A stretch of 64,000 nt of DNA from Corynebacterium kroppenstedtii DSM 44385 (GTDB lineage Bacteria > Actinomycetota > Actinomycetes > Mycobacteriales > Mycobacteriaceae): positions 620,001 to 684,000 of the forward strand of contig NC_012704.1 in NCBI RefSeq assembly GCF_000023145.1, given 5' to 3'. A model generated the notes under the pieces. That model searched no databases and had not been told where the DNA came from. It saw only the letters and a list, made by a program, of their open reading frames with translations. Below, piece after piece: positions 18,585-27,235 of this stretch (position 1 is the stretch's first letter; the number at the start of each line of letters is the position of its first letter). Position numbers and translations under genes: made by a program.

Positions 18585-19319
18585 CTACACGGTGATTGAG
18601 TGTGTCTGGCGGTCCACTTGCTCGAGGCTCGTGTTCTGTTGCAACCGTGCCCACACAACGAATCCCCAGATCACGAAACCCGCGTACACGATGTACAACA
18701 CGGCAGAAGGGTAGTAACCAGCTGCTAGAAGGAGCGGAATTCCGACGAGGTCCACACCGATCCAAATGAGCCAGAATTCCGTCCATCCTTTCGCCATCCC
18801 GTAGGTGGCCAGCATGGAACCGACGAAAATCCAGGCATCGGACCACGGCCCCCAGGATCCCAGGGCGCTGAATAACCAGGCGCAGACAATAGTTCCGACG
18901 ACTGCGACACCAACCATGGTGAGCCGTTGCCGTGCCGTTGCCCAGTGAGGCTCCACAGCCGCTTCGGTCGGTTCCGAGACGATTGATCGCGAGGGGTCGG
19001 TGTCCTGGCATTCCCGGATTCCTCGCAGCCGGGCAGCCCGCCACTGGTACCAGCCATAAGCGCTGACGATGAGGAACATCACCTGACGCCCAGCCTGGCC
19101 ATAGAGGTCAAGATTTTGCGGGGTATCAAACACCCCGCCCAAGAACACGGTGAAAAGCAGAATATTGCCGACGATACCCACCGGCCATGCCCACACCACT
19201 CGTTTCATGCCCCCGACTGCAGAAGCGAGCCCAAAGAGGTTGCCGATGATTTCACGCCACAGAATGGGATAGCCGGCGATGACGACTGTGGCGTCGAGAA
19301 GATGAGAAAAAGGATTCAC
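18585..19319 (-). CDS. pnuX: PnuC-family transporter, probable riboflavin transporter PnuX
   Basis: This is an integral membrane protein (244 aa, about seven hydrophobic segments) of the PnuC family of facilitated vitamin transporters. Conserved motifs are REIIGNLFGLAS, the aromatic VWAWPVGIVGNILLF and QVMFLIVSAYGWYQW. PnuC proteins carry nicotinamide riboside, but the FMN riboswitch directly upstream (19370-19535) points to riboflavin, as known for PnuX of C. glutamicum. The start is GTG 19319 with GGAG seven bases upstream. A hydrophilic loop of about 45 residues between the third and fourth segments holds the only charged insertion. Confidence 0.88.
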   Translation of the reverse strand: MNPFSHLLDATVVIAGYPILWREIIGNLFGLASAVGGMKRVVWAWPVGIVGNILLFTVFLGGVFDTPQNLDLYGQAGRQVMFLIVSAYGWYQWRAARLRGIRECQDTDPSRSIVSEPTEAAVEPHWATARQRLTMVGVAVVGTIVCAWLFSALGSWGPWSDAWIFVGSMLATYGMAKGWTEFWLIWIGVDLVGIPLLLAAGYYPSAVLYIVYAGFVIWGFVVWARLQQNTSLEQVDRQTHSITV

Positions 19320-19369
19320 GATGTTCTCCGTAGCAAGACGACGTGATCCTCAGAGGCATACAGAAATAC

Positions 19370-19535
19370 ATTCTCTTCCATCCGGACTGTGACCGTCGGC
19401 TCCGGAATTACACCGGATCTGCTAGACCCCTCATGTGCACATCCTTGCACGTGAGAGCGCTCGCGGGCTTACCTCTTCGTCTCTGTCAGAAGGGGTTCAC
19501 CGCCGGTGGGGAATTTCACCCCGCCCTGAGAACGA
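19370..19535 (-). ncRNA. FMN riboswitch (RFN element)
   Basis: Read on the minus strand, the region contains the conserved RFN blocks in order: CAGGGCGGGGTGAAATTCCC, CACCGGCGGT, AAGCCCGCGAGCG, GATCCGGTG, AATTCCGGAGCCGACGGT, and CAGTCCGGATGGAAGAGA. The helix P1 ends pair (TCTC near the 5' end with GAGA at the 3' end). It ends 50 bases before the GTG of pnuX. No strong T-run terminator follows, so control probably acts on translation by hiding the GGAG at 19326-19329; this is an inference. Confidence 0.96.
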
Positions 19536-19559
19536 ACTCTATGTTACTCACTCACACAA

Positions 19560-19601
19560 ATGGCGCTGCCACAACCCAATAATGAGTAGTGACAGCGCCA
19601 T
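19560..19601 (-). terminator. hairpin downstream of tetR
   Basis: ATGGCGCTGxCAC and GTGxCAGCGCCAT form a 12-pair stem with one mismatch and a 16-base loop. It starts 60 bases after the tetR stop and precedes the pnuX riboswitch. It lacks a good T-run, so it is a weak or factor-assisted terminator at best. Confidence 0.4.
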
Positions 19602-19661
19602 GAGGTCACACCCGCCGGCGGACGTGAACTGCAGTATCCGGCAGCAGGGGTGGGGTAATGG

Positions 19662-20306
19662 TTACGCGACGGGTGCGTCGATAAACCGATCGCGGATTGT
19701 TGCGAAGGATTCGTTCATTGTTTTCAGAAACTCCTCCTTGGCAATGCCCTGACCAGCCAGAGATTTACCGCGTCGTAAACCGAAGCTGGTAATCACAGCG
19801 TTGATTGCGGCAATGGAGAGCTCGTAGAGCAAGCACACGTGCAGGGAACGAGGAGAGACGGTGGTGCCGCGCCGGGTCGACTCACGAGCAGCAATGGCAT
19901 CATGCATGGTCTCAATGTTCGCTTTGCACTGGTCCGCGAACTCGGAATTGTCGGATCTCAGAAGATAGAGTCCGATGGCTTCCGGGTTCGTCGCCGCCCA
20001 TCCCTTATCGAAGATGGTGCGAATGAGCTCTTCGGCCGCGTGCTCGAAGCACGAGATCGTGTCCCACTCGGCGGGCGCATTTTCAATAATCGACGCAAAC
20101 GAATCAAGCAGGTTTGAGCACTGGTACTGCAGGGCTTCATTGACTGAGGAGAAGTAGTTGTGGAATGTCCGCACGGACACTCCGGCCTCCTCAGCAACCG
20201 CCGCCACGGTTAACCCCTCGATGCCCCGATGGGTAATTACCGTGAGCGTCGCGTCCCCGATTGCTTGTCTCGTGGCCGCTTTCTTCGATTCGCGAAGGCC
20301 AGTCAT
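19662..20306 (-). CDS. TetR-family regulator of the adjacent mmpL operon
   Basis: This 214-aa repressor has an N-terminal helix-turn-helix (about residues 12-55; GLTVAAVAEEAGVSVRTFHNYF matches the recognition helix pattern in order) and a ligand-binding C-terminal domain. Its ATG overlaps the mmpL stop codon by one base, so the two are translationally coupled. A perfect palindrome in the mmpL promoter (22864-22880) is the likely operator, giving autoregulation. The ligand, probably an exported lipid or drug, is unknown. Confidence 0.87.
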   Translation of the reverse strand: MTGLRESKKAATRQAIGDATLTVITHRGIEGLTVAAVAEEAGVSVRTFHNYFSSVNEALQYQCSNLLDSFASIIENAPAEWDTISCFEHAAEELIRTIFDKGWAATNPEAIGLYLLRSDNSEFADQCKANIETMHDAIAARESTRRGTTVSPRSLHVCLLYELSIAAINAVITSFGLRRGKSLAGQGIAKEEFLKTMNESFATIRDRFIDAPVA

Positions 20307-22759
20307 TAGTCAGCATCTACTTTCGAACTGCCTGTTGAGCGTCCTCCACCGGAGCGACGGCTACTCGGTTCCGGAACGACCGGGTCAGAGATATTCGGGT
20401 TGCTGGTGGCGTCGTCGGAAGCGGACCGATCGCTCTCGTGAGATCCGCTCTGCGCTCCATCTTCGGAACCCTGACCTCCGTCGTCGTCGGGAGTAATATC
20501 CTTAATTCCCTCGCCTTCGACGTCGACCCGCGGCGTAATCTTCGCCATCCACTTAGGCAGCCACCAGGCCTTTTCGCCAAGGATGAACATGGTCGCCGGA
20601 ATCAGCGTCATGCGAACCAGGAAGGCATCGATGAAGACCGCGACGGCCAGCGCGAAGCCCATGGTCTTAATGACCTGCATGTCCTGCAGCATGAACGCTG
20701 CGAACACGGAGATCATGATCAATGCTGCGGCGGTTACGACGCGGGCACCGTGTTTGAACCCGTTGGCCGTTGCATTGCCGGCTGTCTTTCCGTGATGCCA
20801 TCCCTCGCGCATACGGGAGACCAAGAACACTTCGTAGTCCATGGCCAGACCGAAGACGATACCGATCAGGATGATCGGCAGGAACGAAATGATGGGTTGC
20901 GGGTCGGAAATGATGCCCAACCAGCCCTCTTGGAAGAATCCGACGGTCAAGCCGAAGGTTGCGCAGACGGTCAGCCCGAACCCGAGAGCCGCGATGAGCG
21001 GGACAGGGATCGAACGGAACACCAGCATCAGGATGAAGAAGGCCAGGACCAGGACGATGGCGATGTAGGGAACCAGCACATTGTTCAGACGATCGGAGAT
21101 GTCCGTCTCAATAGCTGTGACACCTGTGATGCCATAGTGAGCGCCGGTTTCCTCAGTGTAGGAATCTTCCTTATCGCGGACTTTCTGCATGGTGTCCTTG
21201 GTCTTGTCGTCCACCGTGCCTGTGGTGGGGACAATCAACACCTGGGCAGTATCGCCGGAGTCATTCACCTGGCTGAGCATGGCGTTCTTCACACCGTCAA
21301 TGGTGTTGAACTCCTGAACAGCCTTGGCAAAGGCAACCTGGCGCTGATCCTGCGGCACATCCTTGGCGTCGATGACAGCAACGAGAGGTGCGTTACGGCC
21401 GGGACCGAAGGCGTCGTCGACCATCTCATAAGCCTGCCGGGGCGACTCATTCGGATCAGAGGTGGCGTCCGTAGGCAGGGCAAGGTTCATGCGCGTCATG
21501 GGCAGTGCCACCAACACAAGGGCGATGACTCCAACACCCAGGAACGCCCACGGCTGCTTGCGGATGATGCGAACCCATCGCAGGCCCATGGTTGGCTTTT
21601 CACGTTCCGGATCGGGTGCCTCGATGAACGGCACATTGCCCTTGAAGAACGCCTTGCCAAAGAGACCCAAGACGGCGGGCAGTAGCGTCAATGCCACCAG
21701 CACCGCGATGGCCACCGTGGCAGCAGCGGTCAGCGCCATCGTTGTCAAGAATGGAATCCTCACAACAGAGAGCGCACACAGCGCCACGATGACGGTAAGG
21801 CCCGCGAACACCACGGATGAACCGGCGGTACCCACAGCGCGTCCAGCAGCGTGAACCCGGTTCGAGGTCGAGTTGGATAGCTCGTTCTTGTACCGCGACG
21901 TAATGAAGAGCGCGTAGTCAATGCCCACCGCGAGACCCAGCATGGAAGCGAGCATCGGTGTGGAGTCATTCACGCTATCGACCAAACCGGTCAGTGCCAT
22001 CACGCCCAAGTTGCCGATGAGCACACCAACCAGCGCCGTGATGATCGGCATACCGGCAGCAATCAAGCTACCGAAGGTAATAATCAAAACGACAAGGGCG
22101 ACAGCAATACCGATCAGCTCTGACGTGCCAGAACTCGGCTCCTCCATCGTGAAGGCCTGTCCTTCATACTGGATGTCCAAGTTCGATGAGCGTGAATCGT
22201 CGACAATATCTTTGAACTTATCTATATCCGACGACGGAATGTCGGAGACAGTATCGGCATCGAAGGTGATGTCCACCGTGCCGGTCTTCTGATCGCTTGA
22301 TAGCGGCGAGACCGACTCGATATTCTTGGCAATCTGCTCTTCCGGCAACTGCTGTTGCTGGCCGACGGCCGTGATCTGCTGAGTGATCCCAGCGGCAGCT
22401 GTAGCAGGATCCACCATCGAATCGGAAGACTTCAGGATGCCGGCGTCTTTGAGCTTGGTCAGAGTGTCGTTGACCGCTTGTTGTTCGTCGATATCAGTGA
22501 GCTTCTTCCCATTTTCGGCCTGGAAGACAAGTTTGCCGGTGGGGGCAGTGGTTTGGTCTTCCGCTCCAGGGAAGCGCTCCTTCATGGTGTTTTGAGCTTT
22601 TTCGCTCTCAATACCGGGGATCGAGAAAGTGGAGCTTGTTGTAGTTGATAGAGCAGCTGATGCCGCGCCCATCCCGATGAGGATGAGCAGCCACACGGCG
22701 ATGAATCGCCATTTGTGCTTGTAGGCAGCAGTGCCTACACGGTAAAGAAACCGCGCCAT
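20306..22759 (-). CDS. MMPL/RND-family membrane transporter
   Basis: This 817-aa transporter has the layout of MMPL proteins: a first membrane helix, a large extracytoplasmic domain (about 50-215), six helices, a second extracytoplasmic domain, and a further block of helices, about 12 in all. Two family signatures are visible, GLAVGIDYALFITSRYKNE and FGLAMDYEVFLVSRMREG, whose Asp-Tyr pairs belong to the proton relay. The cytosolic C-terminal tail (about 90 residues) is acidic and Ser-rich. The frame runs up to 23017, but that part is not membrane-protein-like; ATG 22759 (MARFLYRVG) is the start, with GAAAGG upstream. The substrate may be lipid or drug and is not readable here. Confidence 0.9.
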   Translation of the reverse strand: MARFLYRVGTAAYKHKWRFIAVWLLILIGMGAASAALSTTTSSTFSIPGIESEKAQNTMKERFPGAEDQTTAPTGKLVFQAENGKKLTDIDEQQAVNDTLTKLKDAGILKSSDSMVDPATAAAGITQQITAVGQQQQLPEEQIAKNIESVSPLSSDQKTGTVDITFDADTVSDIPSSDIDKFKDIVDDSRSSNLDIQYEGQAFTMEEPSSGTSELIGIAVALVVLIITFGSLIAAGMPIITALVGVLIGNLGVMALTGLVDSVNDSTPMLASMLGLAVGIDYALFITSRYKNELSNSTSNRVHAAGRAVGTAGSSVVFAGLTVIVALCALSVVRIPFLTTMALTAAATVAIAVLVALTLLPAVLGLFGKAFFKGNVPFIEAPDPEREKPTMGLRWVRIIRKQPWAFLGVGVIALVLVALPMTRMNLALPTDATSDPNESPRQAYEMVDDAFGPGRNAPLVAVIDAKDVPQDQRQVAFAKAVQEFNTIDGVKNAMLSQVNDSGDTAQVLIVPTTGTVDDKTKDTMQKVRDKEDSYTEETGAHYGITGVTAIETDISDRLNNVLVPYIAIVLVLAFFILMLVFRSIPVPLIAALGFGLTVCATFGLTVGFFQEGWLGIISDPQPIISFLPIILIGIVFGLAMDYEVFLVSRMREGWHHGKTAGNATANGFKHGARVVTAAALIMISVFAAFMLQDMQVIKTMGFALAVAVFIDAFLVRMTLIPATMFILGEKAWWLPKWMAKITPRVDVEGEGIKDITPDDDGGQGSEDGAQSGSHESDRSASDDATSNPNISDPVVPEPSSRRSGGGRSTGSSKVDAD

Positions 22760-22790
22760 AGGTAGCCAGCCTTTCTTAGAGGGGTGATTA

Positions 22791-22839
22791 CCTCCTACAG
22801 GGGCACTACGCGGACTGCATGACTTTGACGCGTAGGAGG
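22791..22839 (-). promoter_or_regulatory. mmpL leader with two mutually exclusive stems
   Basis: In the 5' leader, CCTCCTAC (22791-22798) can pair with GTAGGAGG (22832-22839), while the internal CTACGCG (22806-22812) can pair with CGCGTAG (22829-22835). The two pairings share bases 22832-22835. The alternative stems may be fortuitous or may give leader control. Confidence 0.3.
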
Positions 22840-22850
22840 AGGACGTAGCC

Positions 22851-22880
22851 ACAGTAGAGAAAATTGCACAATGTGTGCAA
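22851..22880 (-). promoter_or_regulatory. mmpL-tetR promoter with palindromic operator
   Basis: On the minus strand TTGCAC (22880-22875) and TACTGT (22856-22851) are separated by 18 bases. The -35 box lies inside the perfect 17-base palindrome TTGCACA-N3-TGTGCAA (22864-22880). An operator over the -35 box is typical for TetR repression. About 90 bases separate the promoter from the mmpL ATG. Confidence 0.65.
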
Positions 22881-23035
22881 CTTTTCGTGCCTCTCGAAAC
22901 AGAATTGTTACTTAACGGCTGTGAAACGCATGTGTACTGCATGAAATAACGCGTATATAGCAAGAAATAGGCAGTAACGTGGACGAACTTCTTAGCGGAC
23001 GCGCGATGAGTCACCAATGTGGTTAGGTGGGAACC

Positions 23036-24106
23036 ATGAACTCAGACGACGTCCAGATTGCGACAGCAAATAAGGGCCTCTACCCAGAGACGACCCCATT
23101 CAATGAAGGAACCGTCGAACGACCCGTTGACCCTGACTCCCCAGCGAGCACCCAGCACATCGCCTATGCCGAGTACGGAAATCCGGAGGGCATTCCCGCC
23201 GTCTTTATTCACGGTGGCCCGGGCGGCGGAACCTCAGCCAAGGAGGCTCGTTTCTTCAACCCCGATAAGTACCGGATTATCCTCATTGACCAGCGCGGAT
23301 GTGGGAAATCAACCCCACACCTGGCCGACCCCGACACCAACATCGACGCAGAACTCTCGGTGAATACCACCTCCGAATTGATCGGCGATATCGAAGCGAT
23401 CCGAGAAACCTTAGGCATCGACAAGTGGGTCGTGTTCGGCGGATCATGGGGTTCCACCTTGTCGCTCGCCTACACCCAGGCCCACCCGGAACGAACCCTG
23501 GCGATCGTCCTTCGAGGCATTTTTATGCTGCGACGGACCGAACTCGATTGGTACTACAACGGCGGCGCAGCCTACATGTTCCCCGACAAGTGGGAGCGCT
23601 TCCTCTCTGTCATTCCCGACGATAAAAAACCGGAACCGCTCAACCCGGCTGGAATGACACACCTTCCCGACGTCAACCTCATCGACGTCTACCACGAACT
23701 GCTGCGGTCGGACGATCACGACACAGCTGTCGCGGCCGCCCGGTCGTGGAGTGTGTGGGAAGGATCGACGTCCTACCTGCACGATCAGCCCACAGATACG
23801 CATGAAGATGAATGGTTCGCTCTAGCCTTCGCGCGCATCGAGAACCACTATTTCGTCAACCACGGGTTCCTTGAGGGAGGGCAGCTGTTGCGCGACGTCG
23901 ACAAGATCCGCGAAATTCCCGCTGTGATTGCTCAAGGGCGTTACGACGTTGTGTGCCCGCCTATTACAGCGTGGCAGCTGCATCAAGCCTGGCCGGAAGC
24001 CACGTTCGTGTGGTCACCGACGTCCGGACATGCGTCGTATGAGGAGGAAACAACGTCGACATTGGTGTCGGCAACAGACCGGTTCGCCGAAACGTTCGCG
24101 TCGTAA
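23036..24106 (+). CDS. pip: proline iminopeptidase (S33 family)
   Basis: This cytosolic alpha/beta hydrolase releases N-terminal proline from peptides. The oxyanion segment FIHGGPGGGTS, the IDQRGCGKSTPH signature and the nucleophile elbow GGSWGST (S137) are typical of prolyl aminopeptidases. The Asp is in QGRYDVVCP and the His in SGHASYEEE. GTG 23027 is in frame, but ATG 23036 is better spaced from TTAGGTGG. The length of 356 aa is slightly above the usual 310-330, owing to an N-terminal extension of about 30 residues. The stop codon lies within a 14-bp tandem duplication (24098-24125). Confidence 0.92.
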   Translation: MNSDDVQIATANKGLYPETTPFNEGTVERPVDPDSPASTQHIAYAEYGNPEGIPAVFIHGGPGGGTSAKEARFFNPDKYRIILIDQRGCGKSTPHLADPDTNIDAELSVNTTSELIGDIEAIRETLGIDKWVVFGGSWGSTLSLAYTQAHPERTLAIVLRGIFMLRRTELDWYYNGGAAYMFPDKWERFLSVIPDDKKPEPLNPAGMTHLPDVNLIDVYHELLRSDDHDTAVAAARSWSVWEGSTSYLHDQPTDTHEDEWFALAFARIENHYFVNHGFLEGGQLLRDVDKIREIPAVIAQGRYDVVCPPITAWQLHQAWPEATFVWSPTSGHASYEEETTSTLVSATDRFAETFAS

Positions 24107-24125
24107 ATAAGGCGTCGTAAATAAG
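24098..24125. repeat. 14-bp perfect tandem duplication at the pip stop
   Basis: GCGTCGTAAATAAG occurs twice without a gap (24098-24111 and 24112-24125). The first copy contains the TAA stop of pip. It looks like a recent slippage duplication. Confidence 0.85.
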
Positions 24126-24150
24126 GTGGCCGAGGTGAGTGCGGCTGGAA

Positions 24151-25800
24151 CTAGTCAGCGACCATCGGCTCGAGCGTGAACTCCGGATGCTCACGCTCAA
24201 TGAACTGCAGTTTCCACTTGTCGCCGAATAGGGCAATGAGCTCACCATCATCACGGGTGAACACCTCCACACCGCGCTGGCGGTTGAGCTCCGGGGCGGA
24301 CTCGTGGTCGGTCCGCCGAGCCACCGAATACGGAACGGGGCTCGTTTCCGTCTCGACGTTGTACTCGTTCGCCATCCGGGCCTGCATGACCTCAAACTGC
24401 ATGGGCCCGACGGCAGCCATCACCGGCGCAGCGTCGCCACGAGCATCGTTGCGGAGAATCTGCACCACGCCCTCCGACGACAACTGCTCCAACGCTTTGC
24501 GGAACTGCTTGTATTTGCCCAGCGAGCGAGCGCGCAACGTACGGAAATTTTCCGGCGCGAACTGGGGCATAGGGGCAAATTGCACCTTCGTGCCCTCATA
24601 AATCGTGTCGCCGGGAGCTAATGACCCCGCGTTAACGAGCCCCACAATGTCGCCGGGATACGCCGTTTCGACCGTCGACCTCGTTCGCCCAAACACGGTG
24701 AGCGCGTATTTCGTCGAAAATGAGCGGCCAGATTGCGCATGAGTAACCTGCATCCCGCGATCGAACTCGCCCGACACCACCCGCATAAAGGCCAGCTTGT
24801 CGCGGTGATGGGTATCCATACCAGCCTGAACCTTGAAAATCACGCCGGAAAACGGATCTTCCGGTGAACGCTCCGTGTCGATGGCCCCCGTCGCCTTGCC
24901 CGCTGATTCGAGAACCTTGGGATCAGTTTTCCGCGGCCCCGGCTCAGGAGCAAGTTGGCACAGCAAGTCCAAAATCTGATGCACACCAAAATTCAACATT
25001 GCCGACGCGAACACCACAGGAGAGGTGGTGCAGTCCAGGAAAAGCTCCTGGTCATGGATGGCGCCATCCATGGTGAGAAGCTCGCACTCTTCGACCGCGG
25101 TGTCCCACACATCGCCTTCCTTCGACGATGCCTCGTCGGGGGAGTAGTGCTCCTCCGGGGCGATCGTTGAGCCACCCGCGGTGCGCAAGAAGTGAATATA
25201 TTCCGTGACGTCACCGTCGGCGTCGCGCCGGGCGAGGCCGTGGAAGTCCCCAGCCATTCCGACGGGCCAAAATAGCGGTGTCGGCTGCAGGCCGATTTCG
25301 TCGACAATCTCGTCCATGAGCTCGAGGGGAGCGCGGCCAGGGCGGTCCCATTTGTTAATCACCGTAATGATGGGAAGGCCACGCGCTTTACACACCCGGA
25401 ACAGCTTGAGCGTCTGCGGCTCCAGGCCCTTCGCGCCGTCGATGAGCATGACAGCAGCGTCCACAGCGGTGAGCACACGGTAGGTGTCCTCCGAAAAGTC
25501 CGCGTGACCAGGGGTATCAACTAAGTTAATGACGTAGGGCTCCGTGCCCTTCGGCGCATTTTCCGGCAGATACTCGAATTGGAGAGCCGACGAGGCGATG
25601 GAAATACCACGATCCTTTTCCATCTCCATCCAGTCCGACACGGTGGACTTGCGGCCGGCCTTGCCATGAACAGCCCCGGCTTCGGCGATCACATGGGCGT
25701 GGAGCGCTAGCGCCTCGGTGAGTGTGGATTTACCAGCGTCGGGGTGTGCAATCACTGCGAATGTTCGGCGTCGGGCGCTTTCCTCCGCGACTGTACTCAT
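24151..25800 (-). CDS. prfC: peptide chain release factor 3
   Basis: RF3 is a translational GTPase that recycles RF1/RF2 from the ribosome after termination. The G domain shows G1 AHPDAGKSTLTEAL, G3 DTPGHADFSEDT and G4 NKWDRPGR. The RF3-specific SDWMEMEKDRGISI motif covers switch I. The 549-aa length and the C-terminal domains II and III are complete. The ATG at 25800 is preceded by AAAGGAA. RF3 is present in only some bacteria. The gene stands alone, divergent from the nitronate monooxygenase gene. Confidence 0.95.
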   Translation of the reverse strand: MSTVAEESARRRTFAVIAHPDAGKSTLTEALALHAHVIAEAGAVHGKAGRKSTVSDWMEMEKDRGISIASSALQFEYLPENAPKGTEPYVINLVDTPGHADFSEDTYRVLTAVDAAVMLIDGAKGLEPQTLKLFRVCKARGLPIITVINKWDRPGRAPLELMDEIVDEIGLQPTPLFWPVGMAGDFHGLARRDADGDVTEYIHFLRTAGGSTIAPEEHYSPDEASSKEGDVWDTAVEECELLTMDGAIHDQELFLDCTTSPVVFASAMLNFGVHQILDLLCQLAPEPGPRKTDPKVLESAGKATGAIDTERSPEDPFSGVIFKVQAGMDTHHRDKLAFMRVVSGEFDRGMQVTHAQSGRSFSTKYALTVFGRTRSTVETAYPGDIVGLVNAGSLAPGDTIYEGTKVQFAPMPQFAPENFRTLRARSLGKYKQFRKALEQLSSEGVVQILRNDARGDAAPVMAAVGPMQFEVMQARMANEYNVETETSPVPYSVARRTDHESAPELNRQRGVEVFTRDDGELIALFGDKWKLQFIEREHPEFTLEPMVAD

Positions 25801-26000
25801 CTGAGCGTTCCTTTTCCTCTCGCTGGTCTCCGGGCTGTTTTATTTCGCCGGGTTGATTTGCCGGTTGTGTCCGGCTGCCGCAATGGCGTCAGTGTAGGCC
25901 GTCGTTAATCTAACCGCTCTATGATAGCCGCACCACAGTGGGGGCAGTGTTTTTAGTGTTTTACCTTTCTGCCCGGTCATGACGCTGTACTCTCAGCGCC

Positions 26001-27170
26001 ATGAATGAGACCCAGAACACACAACCGAAAGAAGCCGCACAATCAACAGTGAAATCGAGAGCCTACCGAACCATTATCGCCGCCCCGATGGCGGGAGGTC
26101 CCTCCTCGCCGGCGTTGGTTGATGCCGTTGCTGCCCACGGAGTGCTCGGTTTCCTAGCAGCGGGCTACAAAACCCCAGAAGCGGTAGAGAAAGAACTTGA
26201 CGACGTTGCTCAACGGGCACGACAACGCGGTGCACAACCCTTTTATGGCCTCAACCTTTTTGTGCCACAACCCAGCCCCTCGGGAGTGGACCGCGATCGC
26301 GCTGCGGCATACCGCGATGAGCTGGCGAACGATTACGAACGATTCGGTGTGGCCGAACCCGAGTTGAACTGGACTACTGACGACCAGTGGGAGGGGAAGC
26401 TCGCGGTCATACGCCGACGCCTCGCCCAACGAGAGCAACAAGGGGAGGGTCCCGCTGACGGTGATAATCACGACGAGGCCGTTTCGGTCCCCGATGTCCT
26501 GAGTTTTACCTTTGGTCTCCCGTCCGAGGAATTGGTCGACGAATTCCAATCGCGCGGAATTGAAGTGTGGGCAACTGTCGCCACCACCCACGCAGCGCAG
26601 ACCGCGGCCGACCGAGGCGTGGCTGCTGTCGTTGTTCAGGGTCCGGAAGCCGGTGGACACCGCGCGACAATGACACCCGATGAAGAGCCCGGCTCCGAGC
26701 CATTGATGTCCTTTGTACAGGCAGTATCCGATCTATTCGCGAACACGGACGCGCCGACGCGCCCAGCCATCATCGCGGCAGGAGGCATCGCGACTCCCGA
26801 TCACGTAGGAGAGGCGTTACGCCACGGGGCGGACGCCGTTGCAGCCGGAACCATTTTCGCCGCGACGGACGAAGCGGGAACGAATGAGCCTTACAAACAG
26901 GCACTCATTTCAGCGACGGCCGACGACACCGTGATCACCCGCGCGTACTCCGGGCGGCCAGCACGCGGGCGTCGCAACGCGTTTATCGACGCCCACCCCA
27001 ACGCACCATCGGTCTATCCCGCGGTCAATGGGCTCACCTCGCCGATTCGGAAGGCCGCGACCAAGCAAGAGCAGACGGATTCCATGTCATTATGGGCTGG
27101 TCAGAGCGTTGAATACGCCCATGGAGGAACCGCTGGCAGCGTCGTCGATCTTTTACTTCAAGGCAGGTAG
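26001..27170 (+). CDS. nitronate monooxygenase (NPD/2-nitropropane dioxygenase family)
   Basis: This 389-aa FMN-dependent TIM-barrel protein belongs to the NMO family, which oxidises alkyl nitronates such as propionate-3-nitronate. Conserved segments are APMAGGPSSPALV at the N-terminus, VVVQGPEAGGHRA with the putative catalytic His, and the FMN-phosphate site IIAAGGIATPDHVGEALRHG. A -10-like TACTCT (25988-25993) ends seven bases before the ATG and no ribosome-binding site is visible, so a leaderless mRNA is likely. Activity on other substrates cannot be excluded. Confidence 0.87.
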   Translation: MNETQNTQPKEAAQSTVKSRAYRTIIAAPMAGGPSSPALVDAVAAHGVLGFLAAGYKTPEAVEKELDDVAQRARQRGAQPFYGLNLFVPQPSPSGVDRDRAAAYRDELANDYERFGVAEPELNWTTDDQWEGKLAVIRRRLAQREQQGEGPADGDNHDEAVSVPDVLSFTFGLPSEELVDEFQSRGIEVWATVATTHAAQTAADRGVAAVVVQGPEAGGHRATMTPDEEPGSEPLMSFVQAVSDLFANTDAPTRPAIIAAGGIATPDHVGEALRHGADAVAAGTIFAATDEAGTNEPYKQALISATADDTVITRAYSGRPARGRRNAFIDAHPNAPSVYPAVNGLTSPIRKAATKQEQTDSMSLWAGQSVEYAHGGTAGSVVDLLLQGR

Positions 27171-27235
27171 TGGATAAGAAGTACACGGCGCACGGGTACG
27201 CACTGTTTTATTCCCCGTCGGCTATCCCTCGTCGT

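Noticed and set aside
20438..21685. Plus-strand open frame (415 codons) opposite mmpL
   Set aside because: The Asp/Gln/His-rich, motif-free translation is an antisense shadow of the transporter gene.
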